A DNA stretch of 64,000 nucleotides from CAXBCP01 sp047638395 (GCA_047638395.1 JBLIMV010000003.1:124001-188000); one strand, 5' to 3'; shown: positions 51,741 to 60,706, counted from the first letter of the stretch. Made by a program: numbers and translations. Notes: generated by a model from the sequence alone, not told the origin.

Positions 51741-51756
51741 TGGCACGCAGTTTGCT
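51741..51756 (+). promoter_or_regulatory. Sigma54 promoter for dctPQM
   Basis: TGGCACGCAGTTTGCT, a perfect RpoN site with GG at 51742-51743 and GC at 51754-51755 (spacing 10). 71 bases before dctP. With DctB/DctD just upstream the regulatory logic is complete. Confidence 0.93.
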
Positions 51757-51827
51757 TATAAATAAGCATCGGACGCTGTACCGGATTAACCGGCCACGCC
51801 GATTTGTGTCTACCTAGGGAGGATCCT

Positions 51828-52832
51828 ATGCGCAAAATTATTGTCGGCGCCCTTGCGGGCGTTTCCATGGCCACCATGGCCGCACCCGCCTACGCAAACT
51901 GCGACAAAGGCGAAATTCATATCAAATTCAGCCACGTTACCAATACCGACAAGCACCCGAAGGGCATCGCCGCGACGCTTCTTCAGAAGCGCGTCAACGA
52001 AGAGATGAACGGCAAGGCCTGCATGACCGTTTATCCGAATTCGAGCCTGTATGACGACAACAAGGTTCTTGAAGCGATGCTGCAAGGCGATGTGCATCTT
52101 GCCGCACCGTCTCTGTCGAAGTTCGAGAAATTCACCAAGAAATTCCGCATCTTCGATCTGCCCTTCATGTTTACCGATATTGATGCCGTTGACCGTTTCC
52201 AGAATTCGGCAGCCGGTCAGGCCATGAAAGATTCCATGCGCCGCCGCGGCCTGCAGGGCATCGCTTTCTGGCATAATGGCATGAAGCAGCTTTCGGCGAA
52301 CCGCCCGCTGGTGAAACCGGAAGACGCCAAAGGCCTCAAATTCCGCGTTCAGGCATCTGATGTGCTGGTCGCCCAGTTCAAGCAACTCGGCTCAAACCCG
52401 CAGAAAATGGCGTTCAAAGAAGTCTACGGCGCATTGCAGACCAAGGTCGTCGACGGTCAGGAGAACACCTGGTCGAACATCTACGGCAAGAAGTTCTTCG
52501 AAGTGCAGGACGGCGTGACCGAAACCAATCACGGCATCATCGACTATCTCGTCGTGACGTCGACCGAATGGTGGGATGGTCTGCCGGCCGGTATCCGCAA
52601 CCAGCTTTCGACGATCATGACGGAAGTCACGGTTGCCCGGAACAAGGCTGCCTTCGCGGTCAATGAAGGCAACAAGAAGAAGATCATGGAAGCCGGCGGC
52701 AAGATCCGCTCGCTGAACGCAACCCAGCGCAAAGCCTGGGTCGATGCCATGAAGCCCGTCTGGAGCAAGTTCGAAGGCGACATCGGCGGCGACATGATCA
52801 AGGCAGCCCAGGCAGCCAACGCAGGCAGCTAA
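51828..52832 (+). CDS. dctP: TRAP transporter solute-binding protein DctP
   Basis: 334 aa periplasmic C4-dicarboxylate binding protein. The ATG at 51828 is preceded by GGAGG, and a signal peptide (about 1-23, ending PAYA) follows; an upstream in-frame ATG at 51804 lacks support. DctP landmarks: IKFSHVTNTDKHPKG, QLSANRPLVKPEDAKGLKFRVQ with the conserved Arg for the substrate carboxylate, QTKVVDGQENTWSNIYGKKF. Confidence 0.96.
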   Translation: MRKIIVGALAGVSMATMAAPAYANCDKGEIHIKFSHVTNTDKHPKGIAATLLQKRVNEEMNGKACMTVYPNSSLYDDNKVLEAMLQGDVHLAAPSLSKFEKFTKKFRIFDLPFMFTDIDAVDRFQNSAAGQAMKDSMRRRGLQGIAFWHNGMKQLSANRPLVKPEDAKGLKFRVQASDVLVAQFKQLGSNPQKMAFKEVYGALQTKVVDGQENTWSNIYGKKFFEVQDGVTETNHGIIDYLVVTSTEWWDGLPAGIRNQLSTIMTEVTVARNKAAFAVNEGNKKKIMEAGGKIRSLNATQRKAWVDAMKPVWSKFEGDIGGDMIKAAQAANAGS

Positions 52833-52868
52833 TCGGCGGCTTGCCCGCGTCAATCCTATAACAACGAC

Positions 52869-52894
52869 CCGCGGCCGGTAGACACCGGCCGCGG
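52869..52894 (+). other. Hairpin between dctP and dctQ
   Basis: Perfect 11-bp GC-rich stem CCGCGGCCGGT/ACCGGCCGCGG with a 4-base loop and no T-run. Probably stabilises the dctP message or limits read-through, giving more binding protein than transporter. Confidence 0.7.
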
Positions 52895-52960
52895 ATTACT
52901 TCTAAATCTGGTTCAAACTGCTGCAAAAAAGCGGATACGGATCAAAACGGGGGAATGAGC

Positions 52961-53599
52961 ATGTCGGCAGCGGGATCAAACGCGCAGCGCAGCGCGATGG
53001 ACAATTTCGAAGAAACGCTGATCGCCATTTTTCTGGGCCTGATGACCGTGGTGACCTTCGCCAATGTGGTCGCCCGATATGTATTCAACGATAATCTCCT
53101 CTGGGCGCTGGAAACCACGGTGTATCTATTCGCCTGGCTGGTGCTTCTCGGCACCTGCTACGGCGTCAAAAAATCCCTGCACCTCGGCATAGATATCGTG
53201 ATCGCGCGGCTCCCCGAACGCCCGCGCAAGATTTTCGGCCTTATCGCCATCACCGCCTGTCTCGCGTTCAGCATCCTGTTGCTAATCGGCAGCTGGGATT
53301 ACTGGTATCCGTTCGTGACCAAGCGCGCCTTCCTCGAGGTAAACGACATCCCAATGCCCGGCTTCCTGCAGTTCCTCGCGGATTGGCTGAACGAAGGCGA
53401 GAAATACGAAAAAATTCCGCGGTTTATTCCCTATGCCGTGCTGCCGATCAGTATGACGCTGCTCACCTGGCGCTTCATCCAGGCAGGGATTCGCATCATG
53501 CGCGGCGAAATTCACACCATCATCGCCTCGCACGAAGCCGAGGAAATGCTGGAAGAAGCCGTCGCCGCCCGGGAAACCGGTCAGAAAGCGGAGGGCTGA
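52961..53599 (+). CDS. dctQ: TRAP transporter small permease DctQ
   Basis: About 212 aa, four transmembrane helices. ARYVFNDNLLWALETTVYLFAWLVLLG and KSLHLGIDIV are typical of DctQ. An ATG at 52955 is only two bases after GGGGGA; the next ATG at 52961 has better spacing and is used. It is longer than most small TRAP permeases because of a loop between helices 3 and 4 (FADWLNEGEKYEKIPRF region) and a C-terminal acidic helix. Confidence 0.92.
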   Translation: MSAAGSNAQRSAMDNFEETLIAIFLGLMTVVTFANVVARYVFNDNLLWALETTVYLFAWLVLLGTCYGVKKSLHLGIDIVIARLPERPRKIFGLIAITACLAFSILLLIGSWDYWYPFVTKRAFLEVNDIPMPGFLQFLADWLNEGEKYEKIPRFIPYAVLPISMTLLTWRFIQAGIRIMRGEIHTIIASHEAEEMLEEAVAARETGQKAEG

Positions 53600-53602
53600 G
53601 AC

Positions 53603-54967
53603 ATGGAAGTCGCTCTTCTCTTTGGCATGGTAATCGGTCTGATGGTTATCGGTGTGCCGGTTGCGATCAGTCTTGGGCTCGCCAGCGTCATCGTGCTGAT
53701 GGCCTATTCGGACGGCTCGCTTGCATCGGTCGCACAGACCTTGTTTTCAGCTTTCGACGGTCATTACACACTGCTCGCTATCCCGTTCTTTATTCTCGCG
53801 TCGAGCTTCATGTCGACCGGCGGGGTCGCGCAGCGGATCATCCGGTTTGCCATCGCCGTGGTTGGACATGTGCGCGGCGGCCTCGCAATTGCATCGGTCT
53901 TCGCCTGCATGATGTTCGCGGCCCTTTCAGGCTCCTCGCCGGCGACCGTGGTCGCCATCGGCACGATCGTCATCGCGGGTATGCGCCAGGTCGGGTACAC
54001 GAAAGAATTCGCCGCCGGGGTGATCTGCAACGCCGGTACCCTCGGCATCCTCATTCCGCCGTCGATCGTGATGGTGGTCTATGCCGCCGCGACCGATGTG
54101 TCGGTCGGGCGCATGTTCCTGGCCGGCGTTATACCCGGCCTTATCGCCGGCGGGATGCTGATGATCGGCATTTATATCGCCGCGCGCGTGCGCGACCTGC
54201 CGAGACAGCCCTGGGCTGGCTGGGGCGAGCTTGCCTCCGCCGGGTTCGACGCCTTTTTCGGTCTTCTCCTGATCGTCATCATTCTGGGCGGTATTTATGG
54301 CGGCATCTTCACACCGACCGAAGCTGCAGCCGTCGCCGCGATTTACGCTTTCCTGATTTCAAACTTCATATACCGCGACATGGGGCCGTTCGCCAAAAAG
54401 GGCCGCGGCGGACTGATGATCGTGTGGCGGACCGTCTCGGCGCTCTGGCACGAAGACACGAAGCGCACCCTGTTCGAGGCTGGCAAGTTGACCATCATGT
54501 TGATGTTCATCATCGCCAACGCACTGATCCTGAAACACGTGCTGACCGAGGAAGGCATCCCGCAATCCATCGCCGAGGGCATGCTGGCCGCCGGCATGGG
54601 TCCGGTCATGTTCCTGATCGTCGTGAATATCCTGTTGCTGCTCGGTGGTCAGTTCATGGAGCCGTCGGGCCTGTTGATCATTGTTGCCCCGCTGGTCTTC
54701 CCGATCGCCATGAAACTCGGCATCGATCCGATACATCTCGGCATCATCATGGTCGTCAACATGGAGATCGGCATGATTACGCCGCCGGTCGGGCTGAACC
54801 TGTTCGTGACCGCCGGGGTCGCCGGTATGTCGGTGATGAACGTGGTCAAAGCTGCCCTTCCCTGGGTCGGCATCATGTTCATCTTCCTGATCCTGGTGAC
54901 CTACGTGCCGATTATCTCAACCTGGCTGCCGACCATGCTGATGGGGCCGGAGATTATTACGAAGTAG
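53603..54967 (+). CDS. dctM: TRAP transporter large permease DctM
   Basis: 454 aa with about 12 transmembrane segments. Signatures: LFSAFDGHYTLLAIPFFILASSFMSTGG (split here), ALSGSSPATVVAIGTI, GTLGILIPPSIVMVVYA, and GMITPPVGLNLFVTAGVAG. Completes the DctPQM Na+-dependent dicarboxylate transporter. Converges with fliJ. Confidence 0.96.
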   Translation: MEVALLFGMVIGLMVIGVPVAISLGLASVIVLMAYSDGSLASVAQTLFSAFDGHYTLLAIPFFILASSFMSTGGVAQRIIRFAIAVVGHVRGGLAIASVFACMMFAALSGSSPATVVAIGTIVIAGMRQVGYTKEFAAGVICNAGTLGILIPPSIVMVVYAAATDVSVGRMFLAGVIPGLIAGGMLMIGIYIAARVRDLPRQPWAGWGELASAGFDAFFGLLLIVIILGGIYGGIFTPTEAAAVAAIYAFLISNFIYRDMGPFAKKGRGGLMIVWRTVSALWHEDTKRTLFEAGKLTIMLMFIIANALILKHVLTEEGIPQSIAEGMLAAGMGPVMFLIVVNILLLLGGQFMEPSGLLIIVAPLVFPIAMKLGIDPIHLGIIMVVNMEIGMITPPVGLNLFVTAGVAGMSVMNVVKAALPWVGIMFIFLILVTYVPIISTWLPTMLMGPEIITK

Positions 54968-54989
54968 GCGGAGCCGATGAGGCTCGGCG

Positions 54990-55412
54990 TTAAATCGCGC
55001 CCGACTTACGCCGGTGCATGCCGATGCCGATTTCGTCCATCTTCACGCGTTCGCGCAATTCCTGTTTGCGGTGTTCGCGCGCGTCGCGGCTGGCCTGGGC
55101 AACCTCATAGGATTTGAGCTCCCGATAGGCATCGGCGAGGTCATCCTTGGTAGCCGAAATCTGGAGCTGCAGATCGGCAATGCTGCCGCGCAACTTTTCA
55201 CGCTGAGCCATCGCGCCCGCCAGAAAAGCGCTATACGCCGTGCTGGATTCAACACTTTCGCCTGAATTGCGGCCTTCGCGTTCGATATCGGCCTGCAGCT
55301 GGCTGACTTCCTCCGAAAGACGTTCGCTGAGAATTTCCAGCTCGGTGACTTTCCGCCGCTGTTCATCGACTTTCCACTGATTGAGCTGGATCAGCCCCGG
55401 TAGTCCCTTCAT
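54990..55412 (-). CDS. fliJ: Flagellar export protein FliJ
   Basis: 140 aa, entirely helical coiled coil (about 10-130), typical of FliJ. Identification depends on size, coiled-coil form (LIQLNQWKVDEQRRKVTEL, LRGSIADLQLQISATKDDL) and tight coupling to fliI (4-bp ATGA overlap). FliJ sits in the central hole of the FliI hexamer and promotes export. Confidence 0.88.
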   Translation of the reverse strand: MKGLPGLIQLNQWKVDEQRRKVTELEILSERLSEEVSQLQADIEREGRNSGESVESSTAYSAFLAGAMAQREKLRGSIADLQLQISATKDDLADAYRELKSYEVAQASRDAREHRKQELRERVKMDEIGIGMHRRKSGAI

Positions 55413-56767
55413 TGAGTGCCTTCCCCAAGGATTTGTTCAAGCATTGTGTATCCGCTCGCTATATCCGTTCCATCAGCTTTGTCCTGACAGAGAAACGCTT
55501 CGAGCGGTTCGTGAAATTTAATCGCCTGGTCGGTCCGCGGATCGCTGCCCGGTCGGTAGGCGCCAAGACGGATCATTTCTTCCATATCGTCATAGGCTGA
55601 CATCAATGTCCGTGCGCGCATAATCAGGTCCCGCTCGCGGGGGTCATTACAGGCGGGCATGGTCCGCGAAATACTGCGCAGCACATTGATCGCAGGATAA
55701 CGCCCCCGTTCGGCGATGCCGCGTTCGAGCACAATATGACCGTCGATGATCGATCGCACCGCATCGGCAATCGGCTCGTCATGGTCGTCGCCTTCCACCA
55801 GGACGGTGAAGAGCCCTGTAATGGTGCCCTCTCCCGCGCCCGGCCCTGCCCGCTCGAGCAATTTCGGCAGTTCCGCAAATACAGTCGGTGTGTAGCCCTT
55901 GCTCGCTGGCGGCTCACCGGCGGAGAGGCCGATTTCGCGCTGCGCTGTGGCAAACCGGGTCACGCTGTCGATCATGCACAGCACGTCTTTGCCCTGGTCG
56001 CGGAAATATTCCGCAATCGCCAGCGTCTCGAACGCCGCCTGGCGCCTCATCAGAGGCGATTCATCAGATGTCGCAACGACAACGACGCTACGTGCGAGCC
56101 CTTCTTCGCCCAGACTTTCGGCGAGAAACTCCTTCACTTCGCGGCCGCGTTCGCCGACCAGGCCGATTACGTTCACATCCGCCGATGTATATTTGGCAAG
56201 CATCGACAGCAGGACGGATTTCCCGACGCCGGAGCCCGCAAAAATACCCATCCGCTGCCCACGGCAGCAGGTGGTAAAGGTGTTGATGGCACGCACGCCA
56301 AGATCGATCTTGTCGCCAACCAGTGCGCGCGTATGGGCCGGTGGCGGCGACGCCCGCAACGGATACGCCATACAGCCCTCACCGAGCGGCCCAAGACCGT
56401 CGACGGGTTCGCCCATGGCATTCACGACGCGGCCGAGCCAGCTATTGTCCGGCCGGATCGCAGTCTGTGCCGGCAGGATTTTCGCCTTGCAACCGGGCCC
56501 GATACCCTCAAGCGAATGAAACGGCATGGCCAGCGCCTTGCCATCGCGGAAGCCGATCACTTCGCACAGTACATCTCGGCCGTTTCGGGCGCTGACCGCG
56601 CAGCGATCGCCGACACTGAGCGATTGCGGCACACCGGCGACCTCCACCAGCATGCCCTGAACGGCGGAAATCCGCCCGTAAACCACCCGATCATCGAGTT
56701 GTTCTATTTCGTTAACGATCGCAGAAAATATCTGCCCCGGATCCGGTTGCGCGCTCTGTGCTAGCAA
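55409..56767 (-). CDS. fliI: Flagellum-specific ATPase FliI
   Basis: 452 aa, usual size. F1-beta-like ATPase: Walker A GIFAGSGVGKSVLLSML, VGERGREVKEFL, Walker B VLCMIDSVTRFATAQREIG, PPASKGYTPTVFAELPKLLERAG. The start at 56767 is TTG with a weak ribosome site; no ATG is available near the N-terminus. Divergent from ctrA. It powers export with FliH and FliJ. Confidence 0.95.
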   Translation of the reverse strand: MLAQSAQPDPGQIFSAIVNEIEQLDDRVVYGRISAVQGMLVEVAGVPQSLSVGDRCAVSARNGRDVLCEVIGFRDGKALAMPFHSLEGIGPGCKAKILPAQTAIRPDNSWLGRVVNAMGEPVDGLGPLGEGCMAYPLRASPPPAHTRALVGDKIDLGVRAINTFTTCCRGQRMGIFAGSGVGKSVLLSMLAKYTSADVNVIGLVGERGREVKEFLAESLGEEGLARSVVVVATSDESPLMRRQAAFETLAIAEYFRDQGKDVLCMIDSVTRFATAQREIGLSAGEPPASKGYTPTVFAELPKLLERAGPGAGEGTITGLFTVLVEGDDHDEPIADAVRSIIDGHIVLERGIAERGRYPAINVLRSISRTMPACNDPRERDLIMRARTLMSAYDDMEEMIRLGAYRPGSDPRTDQAIKFHEPLEAFLCQDKADGTDIASGYTMLEQILGEGTQ

Positions 56768-56866
56768 AACTGTGAAATCTCAATAAGTTAGACTGGACAA
56801 GCATCATGCAGGACCGGTATTTAAATTTGGTAAAGTAGGTAAATTGGGTTCGCGGTATACACTTTG

Positions 56867-56915
56867 TTAACCATCGGAGGGGCATTATGACCGTAGTGTT
56901 AATCAATTCGGTTAA
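56867..56915 (+). promoter_or_regulatory. CtrA half-sites in the ctrA upstream region
   Basis: TTAACCAT at 56867-56874 matches the CtrA half-site. Two more TTAA elements are at 56899-56902 and 56912-56915, separated by 9 bases and not the standard 7. Their place 30-80 bp before ctrA suggests autoregulation. The 178-base fliI-ctrA gap also contains the leader ORF below. Confidence 0.45.
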
Positions 56916-56949
56916 GGGGCTGTTCAATCAGTCCGGGGGAATTTCATGA
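56887..56949 (+). CDS. Putative 20-codon leader ORF overlapping the ctrA start
   Basis: ATG at 56887 is preceded by GGAGGGG with 5-base spacing, one of the best ribosome sites in the window. The frame runs 20 codons (MTVVLINSVKGLFNQSGGIS) and stops in a TGA that overlaps the ctrA ATG as ATGA. ctrA also has its own GGGGGA site inside this ORF. It could couple or tune ctrA translation. The CtrA half-sites overlap it, so some ctrA transcripts may start inside it. Expression is unproven. Confidence 0.4.
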   Translation: MTVVLINSVKGLFNQSGGIS

Positions 56950-57674
56950 GAGTACTTCTAGTCGAAGACGACACTTCGACAGCGAAAACCATCGAAATGA
57001 TGCTGAAGTCCGAAGGTTACATCTGTGACTGTACGGATCTCGGCGAAGACGGTCTCGAGATCGGGAAAATTTACGATTACGACCTGATTATTCTCGACCT
57101 CATGCTGCCTGATATGGACGGATATGAAGTCCTGCGGCGGCTGCGGTCATCCAAGGTCAGAACGCCGATCCTCATCCTCTCGGGGCTTTCCGAACCGGAT
57201 CAGAAGGTAAAGGGCCTCGGCTTCGGTGCCGACGATTACCTGACCAAGCCGTTTGACAAGGGCGAGCTGGTTGCACGTATCCAAGCGATCGTCCGCCGCT
57301 CGAAAGGCTATTCTGAATCAATCATCCGGACCGGCAAGATCGCCGTCAACCTGGACACCCGCACCGTCGAAGTTAACGGACAGCCCCTGCATCTGACAGG
57401 CAAGGAATACGGCATCCTGGAGCTTCTTTCGCTGCGCAAGGGCACGACCCTGACGAAGGAAATGTTCCTGAACCATCTTTATGGCGGGATGGACGAGCCG
57501 GAACTGAAAATTATCGACGTTTTTGTCTGCAAGCTGCGCAAGAAACTGTCGACCGCGACCGGTGGCGAAAACTATATCGAAACTGTGTGGGGCCGGGGCT
57601 ATGTGCTGCGCGACCCGCTCGAAGAAGGTGCCGACGTTACCGCCGACGAAGAGCCGACACGGGCAACTGCCTGA
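56946..57674 (+). CDS. ctrA: Cell cycle response regulator CtrA
   Basis: 242 aa OmpR-type regulator. Receiver about 1-118: MRVLLVEDDTSTAKTIEMML, phosphorylation Asp51 (ILDLMLPDMDGYEVL), Lys in DYLTKPFDKGEL. Winged-helix DNA-binding domain about 125-230 with LTGKEYGILELLSLRKGTTLTKEMFLNHLYGG region (split here) and ETVWGRGYVLRDP. It is the master regulator of motility and, in some orders, of the cell cycle; it binds TTAA-N7-TTAA. The C-terminus has an extra acidic tail beyond VLRDP. The C-terminal AA degradation signal of Caulobacter CtrA is not evident here (ends RATA). Confidence 0.96.
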   Translation: MRVLLVEDDTSTAKTIEMMLKSEGYICDCTDLGEDGLEIGKIYDYDLIILDLMLPDMDGYEVLRRLRSSKVRTPILILSGLSEPDQKVKGLGFGADDYLTKPFDKGELVARIQAIVRRSKGYSESIIRTGKIAVNLDTRTVEVNGQPLHLTGKEYGILELLSLRKGTTLTKEMFLNHLYGGMDEPELKIIDVFVCKLRKKLSTATGGENYIETVWGRGYVLRDPLEEGADVTADEEPTRATA

Positions 57675-57708
57675 TCAAAACAACACCCCACCGAATGGGT
57701 TCAAAAAG

Positions 57709-57736
57709 AAAGACCGGCATTTGCCGGTCTTTTTTT
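57709..57736 (+). terminator. Rho-independent terminator after ctrA
   Basis: 10-bp stem AAAGACCGGC/GCCGGTCTTT with a 4-base loop and T-run to 57736. Confidence 0.93.
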
Positions 57737-57817
57737 GTGCGCTGAAAGTTCCTAAAGGTCGGAAACAGCCCGGTCTTTTGTTGATCTCAGACTGCCTGAT
57801 ATAAACGCGGAAAGCTG

Positions 57818-58684
57818 TTAGCGGCCGCCGGTGGCGGAAATAGGTGCCGCGCCGGCTGCGGCGGTCGCCGATGCAAGCTGGTATACGCCACGAACGCCGC
57901 TGACCGGCTGATAATCTGAAGTGATACCGATAACACTCTCTGCACCACCAAGGAAAAGCGAGGCGTCCGGCGCCGAAATATCGGACATACGGCCCAGAAT
58001 TGCGCCCTTGGTGTCCTGATCGAAGTAGATCAGAACGTTGCGGCAGAAAATAATGTCGAATTTGCCGAGAACGCCGTAGCTATCCAGCAAGTTGAAGGTC
58101 TGGAAACGAACCATCTTGCGGATATCTTCCGAAATCTGCCAGGCTGTCTCCGTTTGCGTGAAATACTTCACCAGGAGCTGGATCGGCAGGCCGCGCTGAA
58201 CCTCGAACTGGGAATACGCCCCCTCTTTCGCCTTATCGACAATCTCGGTTGACAGATCCGTCGCGAGGATTTCGAACGACATATCGCCGAACTTGGCCTT
58301 GTTCTCAAGCAGCATCATCGCGATCGTATAGGGTTCCTGCCCGCTGGAGCACGCCGCACTCCAAATCCGGATCCGGTTCTGCCCCTTCGCTTTACGTGCG
58401 GCGATCATCGGGGGCAGAACATGATCCTTCAGATTGTCGAATGGCGTCTGATCGCGAAAGAAGAACGACTCGTTGGTCGTCATAGCATCCGTGATGCGCG
58501 TCTTAAGGCTCTCATCGGCGGTCTTCTGCAACGTGCTGATCAACTCATCGATGCCGGACATGCCAAGATCCCGTGCAACCGGGGTCAACCGGCTCTCGAC
58601 GAGATAAAGTTTGTCAGCCGACAACACGATCCCGGACCGGCTTTTCAGAAAATCCTTCAGGTATTCAAAATCTTGCGGGTTCAT
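57818..58684 (-). CDS. cheR: Chemotaxis methyltransferase CheR
   Basis: 288 aa. Methylates receptor glutamates using SAM. Helical N-domain, then RITDAMTTNESFFFRD, the SAM-binding RIWSAACSSGQEPYTIAM, EILATDLSTEIVDKAKEG and the FDIIFCRNVLIYFD motif. The ATG at 58684 follows the cheB stop by two bases with GGAGAG upstream; the open frame extends farther but would overlap cheB. Converges with ctrA. Confidence 0.95.
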   Translation of the reverse strand: MNPQDFEYLKDFLKSRSGIVLSADKLYLVESRLTPVARDLGMSGIDELISTLQKTADESLKTRITDAMTTNESFFFRDQTPFDNLKDHVLPPMIAARKAKGQNRIRIWSAACSSGQEPYTIAMMLLENKAKFGDMSFEILATDLSTEIVDKAKEGAYSQFEVQRGLPIQLLVKYFTQTETAWQISEDIRKMVRFQTFNLLDSYGVLGKFDIIFCRNVLIYFDQDTKGAILGRMSDISAPDASLFLGGAESVIGITSDYQPVSGVRGVYQLASATAAAGAAPISATGGR

Positions 58685-58686
58685 GT

Positions 58687-59829
58687 TCAGGCTCTCCGCA
58701 TCAGATTTATTGCACGAGGGGCGATTTGGTCGATTGGCAGAATTTCTGCGCAAAGACCCGCATTGGCGACAGCACCGGGCATACCCCAGACGACGCTGCT
58801 TTCTTCGTCCTGCGCGATCAGTGTCGCGCCGGTATCTACGAGTGTTTCTGACGCATCGAGGCCGTCATGGCCCATGCCGGTCAACATCAGGGCCAGGGTC
58901 GCGGAGCCAAATTCCTTCGCGACGCTTCTGAACAGCGGTTCCACCGACGGTCGGCAGTAATTTTCCGCGGGTTCCTGATTCAGCCGGATTACGTGGCCCG
59001 TGCCCGATTTCTCGATGTACATATGAAAATCACCAGGAGCGACATAGATTCTCCCCGCTTCCAGCGGCTCGCCGTCGATGCCCTCACCACAACGCGCATC
59101 CGCGACCTTGGACAGGTGCTCGGCGAGAATTCCGGTAAAAGCTTTCGGCATGTGCTGTGCGATGACCACCGGCAAATGATCGATATTGCCTTTCAGGCCT
59201 TCGAACACTTTGAACAGCGCCTGCGGACCGCCGGTCGAGCTGCCGATTGAAATGATTCTGGGTGGCACATTGGAGACAGAACGTTTAGCGACGGGAGCCG
59301 CGGGCTCGGCTTTCTTGTTTGCCGCCAACGGCACACTGGCAGCGCGCGGAGCCGGTCTATTCAGAGTCCTGCGCGAATGTCCGCCAAGTGCCTTTATTTT
59401 CTCGACGAGTTCGCGCTTAAAACTATCCGCAGAGTGAATTTCGTATTTCGCCGTCGGCTTGGGGATATAGTCAGCGGCCCCCATTTGCAGCGCTTCAAGG
59501 CTTATCGCGGCATTCTTTTCAGTTAATGTCGACGCCATGATGATTTTGACGTCCGGCGCTATTTCAAGAAGTTTGGGAAGCGCTGTCATGCCGTCCATAA
59601 CGGGCATCTCGATATCAAGAACGACAACATCGACCGGCTGCTTGGCCAGCGCATCGATGGCCTGTTGACCATTCGACACAGACGCCACGACCTCGATGTC
59701 CGGGTCCGCTTCGAGCGTGCGCCGGAAGATTCCGCGGATAACGGCGGAGTCGTCGACAACCATGACCCCCAGACGGTCCGAGCTGTCCGATTTTCCTGAC
59801 GATAGGGAAGTAGCAGGTACGGCAGACAT
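58687..59829 (-). CDS. cheB: Chemotaxis methylesterase CheB
   Basis: 380 aa. N-terminal receiver (VVDDSAVIRG, phosphorylation Asp in VVLDIEMPVMDG, Lys in YIPKPT), Ala/Pro-rich linker, and C-terminal methylesterase with the catalytic triad in SIGSSTGGPQAL (Ser), AQHMPKAFT (His) and LTGMGHDG (Asp). Opposes CheR. Start overlaps the cheY stop by one base. Confidence 0.96.
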   Translation of the reverse strand: MSAVPATSLSSGKSDSSDRLGVMVVDDSAVIRGIFRRTLEADPDIEVVASVSNGQQAIDALAKQPVDVVVLDIEMPVMDGMTALPKLLEIAPDVKIIMASTLTEKNAAISLEALQMGAADYIPKPTAKYEIHSADSFKRELVEKIKALGGHSRRTLNRPAPRAASVPLAANKKAEPAAPVAKRSVSNVPPRIISIGSSTGGPQALFKVFEGLKGNIDHLPVVIAQHMPKAFTGILAEHLSKVADARCGEGIDGEPLEAGRIYVAPGDFHMYIEKSGTGHVIRLNQEPAENYCRPSVEPLFRSVAKEFGSATLALMLTGMGHDGLDASETLVDTGATLIAQDEESSVVWGMPGAVANAGLCAEILPIDQIAPRAINLMRRA

Positions 59830-60194
59830 CAGATAAGTCCCGTCTGCGAAAATTTGGATTCCACGATATCGCCGTCGAACGGCTTCATGATGTATTCGTT
59901 GGCACCGGCCGTGATCGCTTCTCGGATATGGGCCTCATCGTTTTCGGTGGTACAGAACACCACCACGGGATCCTGTCCGCCGGGAAGAGTTCTCATTTTC
60001 CGCAGAAAATCTATGCCGTTCATTACCGGCATATTCCAGTCAAGCAGAACGGCATCCGGCATCTGCTCGCCGCATTTCTGCAGGGCATCCTTGCCATCCA
60101 CTGCCTCAACGATCTCGAATTCGAGATCCTTCAGGATTTTTCGGGCGACCATCCTGACGACCTTTGAGTCGTCAACTACCAGACAGGATTTCAT
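59829..60194 (-). CDS. cheY: CheY-like response regulator (chemotaxis operon copy)
   Basis: 121 aa single receiver with D8/D9, D52 (VLLDWNMPVMNG), Thr82/83 and K104 (IMKPFDG). It differs from the CheY in the fliM operon. Located between cheW and cheB. It could be a second motor signal or, as known from rhizobia and Rhodobacter, a phosphate sink. Confidence 0.93.
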   Translation of the reverse strand: MKSCLVVDDSKVVRMVARKILKDLEFEIVEAVDGKDALQKCGEQMPDAVLLDWNMPVMNGIDFLRKMRTLPGGQDPVVVFCTTENDEAHIREAITAGANEYIMKPFDGDIVESKFSQTGLI

Positions 60195-60218
60195 TTTACT
60201 CTTTCAGACTGATAAAAT

Positions 60219-60706
60219 TTAGGCTGCTTCTTCAGCCACGTTGAACGACAGCAGCGTCGAGACATCGAGTACGACCAGCAGACCTTCTTCCAGCCGGTAG
60301 ACACCCTCGCTATAGGTGCGCCACAGGGAATCCAGCGTTGCCGGATTCCGTTCGAAGTTCTTTTCAGAGACCTTAAGAACATCGCCAACATCATCGACAA
60401 TCAGGCTGTACAGCTCATGCTGATGTTCGACGACAATGCTCATCGTGCGCGCACCCTCTTCGCGTTCCGGCAATCCCATCCGAATGCGAAGATCGATCGC
60501 TGTCACGATCCGTCCCCGCAAATTCAACGAACCGGACACTTCCGGCGGCGCCAAAGGAATCGGGGTGATGCGTTGCGGCGCGAGAACATCCTGAACCTGC
60601 AGGACAGCAATGCCGCATATCTGATCGCCGACCGATGCGGTTACGAATTCACGGGTCGCACCAGAATCCTGCCCGTCATCAGTGGCAGATTTTTTTGATG
60701 TTGCGG

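Noticed and set aside
53383..54993. A 536-codon plus-strand frame overlapping dctQ and dctM
   Set aside because: Arg/His-rich composition typical of an out-of-frame shadow of a GC-rich gene; dctQ and dctM are clear in the other frame.
56899..56915. TTAA-N9-TTAA before ctrA as a full CtrA box
   Set aside because: The spacer is 9, not 7. Kept only as half-sites together with TTAACCAT at 56867.
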